A stretch of DNA of 64,000 nucleotides from Piscinibacter caeni (GTDB lineage Bacteria; Pseudomonadota; Gammaproteobacteria; Burkholderiales; Burkholderiaceae_C): contig QJOU01000001.1 in the NCBI GenBank assembly GCA_003265685.1, positions 62,001 through 126,000 on the forward strand, written 5' to 3'. Positions 53,064 through 64,000 of this stretch are shown piece after piece (position 1 is the first letter of the stretch; the number at the start of each line of letters is the position of its first letter). A program made the position numbers and the translations under genes. Under the pieces are notes generated by a model, which searched no databases, was not told the origin of the DNA, and saw only the letters and a program-made list of their open reading frames with translations.

Positions 53064-53534
53064 GAGCAGGCCGGTCTCGGCCGGGTGCCGCGGCAGCTCG
53101 ACGAGCGGCTGCGGCTTCCAGCCCTTCTTGCGGTGCTCGGCCACCACGTTGGTGTAGATGCCGCCGCGCACGTACCACTTCGCGGTGATGCGGATGAAGC
53201 GCGGCTTCGTGGCCTTCACGATGTCGTCTAGGATGGTGTTGGTCACCTTCTCGTGGAACGCGCCCTCGTTGCGGTAGCTCCAGAAGTACATCTTCAGGCT
53301 CTTCAGCTCGACGCACAGTTCGTCCGCGATCATGTCGATCGTGAAGTGCGCGAAGTCCGGCTGCCCGGTCAGCGGGCAGTGGCAGGTGAACTCGGGCACC
53401 TGGAACTGGATGACGTAGTCGCGCTCGGGCGCCGGGTTCGGGAAGACGTGCAGTTCCTTGCTCGGCGCGCTGGGCGGGTTGGGCGGCATCGGGCGCTGCT
53501 GGGGCGCGGTCTCGGGGGTCTTGCGGCGAGCCAT
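53061..53534 (-). CDS. queF: preQ1 synthase (NADPH-dependent 7-cyano-7-deazaguanine reductase), type I
   Basis: QueF reduces preQ0 to preQ1 in queuosine synthesis. The 157-residue protein is the short YkvM-type. It has the catalytic Cys in [14 protein letters not shown], the Glu/substrate motif [20 protein letters not shown] and the tail [21 protein letters not shown] 53534 is used; GTG 53543 would add three residues. It is divergent from smc with 137 bp between and converges on the 534-aa gene. No preQ1 riboswitch could be recognised upstream. Confidence 0.96.
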   Translation of the reverse strand: MARRKTPETAPQQRPMPPNPPSAPSKELHVFPNPAPERDYVIQFQVPEFTCHCPLTGQPDFAHFTIDMIADELCVELKSLKMYFWSYRNEGAFHEKVTNTILDDIVKATKPRFIRITAKWYVRGGIYTNVVAEHRKKGWKPQPLVELPRHPAETGLL

Positions 53535-53575
53535 GGCGGTCACGTCTGGAGAGGGTTTCGAAAGGGCCGCGATGC

Positions 53576-53646
53576 TATCATCCCGCCCCGAAGAGGACCC
53601 GCGACAACGCGGGTTTTCTCATATGAATCAAGGACTTGGGCTATGA
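53576..53646 (+). promoter_or_regulatory. smc leader: -10 element, terminator-like hairpin and seven-codon mini-ORF
   Basis: TATCAT (53576-53581) could be the -10. Starting about 17 bp later, CCCGCG (53598-53603), ACAA, CGCGGG (53608-53613), then TTTTCTC, form a terminator-like hairpin. ATG 53623 opens a seven-codon frame (MNQGLGL) preceded by no clear ribosome site and ending at TGA 53644-53646. This layout resembles an attenuator in front of smc, but no ribosome-stalling motif is evident. Confidence 0.4.
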
Positions 53647-53671
53647 CCCCAAGCGCGCCCGCCGCTCTCCC

Positions 53672-57187
<3,516 letters not shown>

Positions 57188-57200
57188 GGGGGCGGTGACG

Positions 57201-58244
57201 ATGAGCCTCACGGTCGCGCTGGCCTTGTTCGGCGCGGCGGTATTGGCCGCGCTGGGCGGGCATGCGTACTGGCAGACGCGCCGGCGCGAGGCGCGCCGCG
57301 TGGTGGTGGCGCCGCCGGCCGAGCCGCGCGAGCCGGTGTTGCGCGAACCCGGCTTCGAGACGCCGGCCGAGCCGGTGCCCGAGACGCCCGTCGCCGAGCC
57401 GCCGCGCACGCCGCGCCGCAACCTGCCGAGGATCGACGCGCTGATCGATGCCGTGGCGACGCTCTCGGTCGAGGTGCAGATCAGCGGCGACATGGCGCTC
57501 ACGCACCTGCCGCCCACGCGCCGCGCCGGCAGCAAGCCCTTCTTCATCGAGGGCCTGAACGTGCAGACGCGCGAGTGGGAGCCGCCCGCGCCGGGCCAGC
57601 GCTACGTCGAGTTCCAGGCCGGCGTGCAGCTGGCCAACCGCGGCGGGGCGCTGAACGAGATCGAGTACTCCGAGTTCGTGCAGAAGGTGCAGGCCTTCGC
57701 CGAGGGCATCGGCGCGCTGCCCGATTTCCCCGACATGCTCGAGGTGGTGGCCCGCGCGCGCGAGCTCGACGCCTTCGCAAGCGAGCACGACGCGCAGCTC
57801 GCGGTGCACCTGCGCTCGCGCTCGGTGGCCTGGAGCGTGGGCTACATCCAGCAGCATGCGGCGCGGCACGGCTTCGTGCCGGGCATGGTGCCCGGGCGCC
57901 TGGTGCTGCCCGGGGCCGAGGAAGGCGCCCCGCCGGTGCTGACGCTGGCCTTCGACTCGCAGGCCGCGCTGTCGGACGACCCCAACCAGGCCGCGCTGCG
58001 CGACGTGACGCTGGCCTTCGACGTGCCGCAGACCGACCCGCTCGCCGAGCCCTTCATCACCTGGCAGGCGAGCGCGCAGGCGCTCTCGCTGGGCATGGAC
58101 GCGGCCATCGTCGACGACAACGGCGCGCCGCTGTCGGCCGAGAGCTTCGGCAGCATCGGCGCCGAGCTGAAGCGGCTCTACGACGAGCTGGCGGAGCGCG
58201 ACCTCGCGGCCGGCTCGCCGGCGGCGCGGCGACTGTTCAGCTAG
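57201..58244 (+). CDS. zipA: cell division protein ZipA-like
   Basis: A 347-residue protein with an N-terminal helix (about 2-20: LTVALALFGAAVLAALGG) facing the membrane, a basic stretch, a Pro/Glu-rich linker (about 37-75) and a C-terminal globular domain. That domain (residues ~85-345) contains FFIEGLNVQTREWEPPAPGQRYVEFQAGVQLANRGGALNEIEYSEF and FDVPQTDPLAEPF, the ZipA FtsZ-binding fold. It anchors the Z-ring in the membrane. An upstream GTG (57195) is possible. Location between smc and ligA is typical. Confidence 0.85.
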   Translation: MSLTVALALFGAAVLAALGGHAYWQTRRREARRVVVAPPAEPREPVLREPGFETPAEPVPETPVAEPPRTPRRNLPRIDALIDAVATLSVEVQISGDMALTHLPPTRRAGSKPFFIEGLNVQTREWEPPAPGQRYVEFQAGVQLANRGGALNEIEYSEFVQKVQAFAEGIGALPDFPDMLEVVARARELDAFASEHDAQLAVHLRSRSVAWSVGYIQQHAARHGFVPGMVPGRLVLPGAEEGAPPVLTLAFDSQAALSDDPNQAALRDVTLAFDVPQTDPLAEPFITWQASAQALSLGMDAAIVDDNGAPLSAESFGSIGAELKRLYDELAERDLAAGSPAARRLFS

Positions 58245-58249
58245 GAGTC

Positions 58250-62852
<4,603 letters not shown>

Positions 62853-62876
62853 CCGCGGCGCGCGCGGCGGCGCGCC

Positions 62877-63674
62877 TCACTCGCGCGGCCGGAAGCTGAT
62901 CTCGATGGTGGAGGGCACGCGGCCGTCGGTGTCGCGCGGCAGCACCTCGGTCTTGTCGATCGCGCGCAGCACGGCCTCGTCCCAGGCCGGCACGCCGCTG
63001 CTCTTGAGCAGCTTGCGGCCGATGATGGTGCCGTCCGGCGCGGCGCGCACCTCGACCGTGGCCAGCGGGTTGCCGTCGATCGTGTCGCTGAAGACGATGT
63101 TGGGCAGGATGCGCGCCTTGATGCGCCCGGCATAGCTGGCCGAGGGGCCGGCAGTGCGCTGCGCGGTGCCGGTGGACGAGGGCTCGCCGGTGGCGCCGGC
63201 CTGGCTGAGGATGCGCTTCATCTGCGCCTCGCGCAGCGCCTCGAGCCGCTCCTGGTCCTTGCGCTTCGCCTCGGCTTCCTTCTTCTTGCGCTCGGCCTCT
63301 TCCTTCTGGCGCTGCTGCTCCTCGCGCCTGGCCTCTTCCTCCTGGCGCTTCTTCTCCTCTTCCTTCTTCGCCTTCTCGATGGCGATCTGCGCGTCCTGCT
63401 GCGGCTTCTGCACCGGCTCCGGCTTGGGCGGCGGCGGTGTGGGCTTGGGCTGCGGTGCCGGCTCGGGCTCGACGGGCCGGGGCGCGGCGATCTGCGGCAC
63501 GGCCGCCCACAGCTCGGCCTCGACGCCGGCTGGGTTGCTGGAACGCCAGCTGACGCCGAAGGCGATCGCCACGACCAGCAGCGCGTGCACCAGCAGCGCG
63601 AGCCCGAGCCCGCGGCTGATGCCGTCGGGGTTGCGCGGGATCAGCGCGTCTCTGGTGAGGGCCGAGGCGTGCAT
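62877..63674 (-). CDS. tolA: TolA, envelope-spanning Tol-Pal protein
   Basis: A 265-residue protein with an N-terminal inner-membrane helix (about 21-40, LGLALLVHALLVVAIAFGVSW). A Pro-rich segment (about 65-90) is followed by a Lys/Glu/Gln-rich helix (about 95-150, EEEKKRQEEEARREEQQRQKE region) that spans the periplasm. The C-terminal TonB/TolA domain starts near 170 (YAGRIKARILPNIVF). It connects TolQR to outer-membrane Pal, keeping the envelope stable at division. It is directly downstream of tolR (4-bp gap). Confidence 0.93.
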   Translation of the reverse strand: MHASALTRDALIPRNPDGISRGLGLALLVHALLVVAIAFGVSWRSSNPAGVEAELWAAVPQIAAPRPVEPEPAPQPKPTPPPPKPEPVQKPQQDAQIAIEKAKKEEEKKRQEEEARREEQQRQKEEAERKKKEAEAKRKDQERLEALREAQMKRILSQAGATGEPSSTGTAQRTAGPSASYAGRIKARILPNIVFSDTIDGNPLATVEVRAAPDGTIIGRKLLKSSGVPAWDEAVLRAIDKTEVLPRDTDGRVPSTIEISFRPRE

Positions 63675-63678
63675 GGGC

Positions 63679-64000
63679 TCAGCTGGTGCCGCTCTTGACC
63701 GACAGCCCCACGCGCTGGATGCCGGCGCGCTGCAGCGTGTCCATCACCTTCACCACGCTCTCGTACTTGATGCCCTTGTCGGCCGAGATCACCACCGGCG
63801 TCTCCGGGTTGCCCGACTGGGCCTGCTTCACGCGCGCGGCGAGGTTCTTCAGGTTCGCGCCGTCGATGTCCTTGCCGTCGAGCTTGAGCTTGACGCTCTC
63901 GTCGCTGGCGACGATCACCTCGACCACGTGCTCCGGCCGCTGCTTGGCCTTGCCGACCGTCGGCAGGTCGATCACGCCGGTGGTGATCAGCGGCGCGGTG
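63679..64000 (-). CDS. tolR: TolR (N-terminus beyond window edge)
   Basis: An open frame on the minus strand continuing through the right edge; 107 codons are visible. The start of the visible part reads TAPLITTGVIDLPTVGKAKQ, the end of the TolR transmembrane helix and its periplasmic turn, followed by the ExbD/TolR domain (VVISADKGIKYESVVKVMDTLQRAGIQRVGL). TolR works with TolQ as a proton-driven motor for TolA. The N-terminal Asp of the channel lies outside the window. Confidence 0.93.
   Translation of the reverse strand, partial: TAPLITTGVIDLPTVGKAKQRPEHVVEVIVASDESVKLKLDGKDIDGANLKNLAARVKQAQSGNPETPVVISADKGIKYESVVKVMDTLQRAGIQRVGLSVKSGTS

Noticed and set aside
53535-53671. preQ1 riboswitch upstream of queF
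   Set aside because: The hairpin with ACAA loop at 53598-53613 lacks the AAAAAACTA-type tail and C-rich core of preQ1-I, and its T-run is on the smc side.

Overview
The window is a GC-rich, densely packed bacterial chromosome segment. Gene content and order point to Betaproteobacteria, order Burkholderiales, probably the Rubrivivax/Leptothrix/Methylibium/Ideonella side of the order. This is judged from protein resemblance and synteny (pcnB-folK, rpsP-rimM-trmD-rplS, map-glnD-mnmH, dapC-dapD-pilU-dapE-prmB, smc-zipA-like-ligA, tolR-tolA), not from any database search. No rRNA, tRNA, CRISPR array, insertion sequence, integrase or prophage was recognised. Most of the window is ordinary core genome.

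Layout. 1-2370: end of pcnB, folK, a DUF47 regulator and the Pit phosphate transporter. 2363-6297: TM2 protein, GNAT, the ribosomal operon rpsP-rimM-trmD-rplS with a clear terminator, and a CoA-type NUDIX gene. 6330-12249: a CobD/CbiB-like membrane protein, the minus-strand set Ste24-like protease / pterin dehydratase / rsgA, then orn, a DUF2087-like protein and mnmH. 12249-20526: glnD and map (minus), purL and two small unknown proteins (plus). 20508-28538: a lone molybdopterin oxidoreductase facing away from a two-gene operon made of a haem-oxygenase-like probable diiron protein and an RpfF/DSF-synthase-like crotonase. A lysine-rich unknown protein, a membrane hybrid histidine kinase and a membrane acyltransferase follow. 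28605-34161: glycerophosphodiesterase, then two paralogous RTX calcium-binding proteins that bracket thrH and rlmB. 34218-41089: class III sirtuin, upp, a DUF302-like protein, split chromate transporter plus 2-hydroxyacid dehydrogenase, DUF1993, LysE-type exporter, two small proteins and lexA. 41165-45097: asparaginase (sharing LexA boxes with lexA), ohr/ohrR with a perfect operator palindrome, and an ABC-F ATPase. 45102-51290: a second lysine-rich unknown protein, prmB, dapE, PilU-like ATPase, dapD and dapC. 51437-64000: a third lysine-rich unknown protein, queF, smc, zipA-like, a DUF885 lipoprotein, ligA, a NUDIX gene, tolA and truncated tolR.

The most interesting part is 23130-27734. An RpfF-like enzyme keeps both catalytic glutamates of DSF (cis-2-unsaturated fatty acid) synthases and is translationally coupled to a probable non-haem diiron oxygenase. 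A hybrid sensor kinase with a multi-pass membrane domain lies 1.1 kb away. This could be a fatty-acid signalling module with a built-in oxidative step. The enzyme assignment is well supported; the joint function and the receptor are inference. Secondary points are the RTX paralog pair with a shared, unidentified N-terminal domain and a 243-bp internal repeat, a probable LexA-controlled asparaginase, an apparent aspartate at the molybdenum-ligand position of the molybdopterin enzyme, and convergent gene pairs whose stop codons sit inside inverted repeats.
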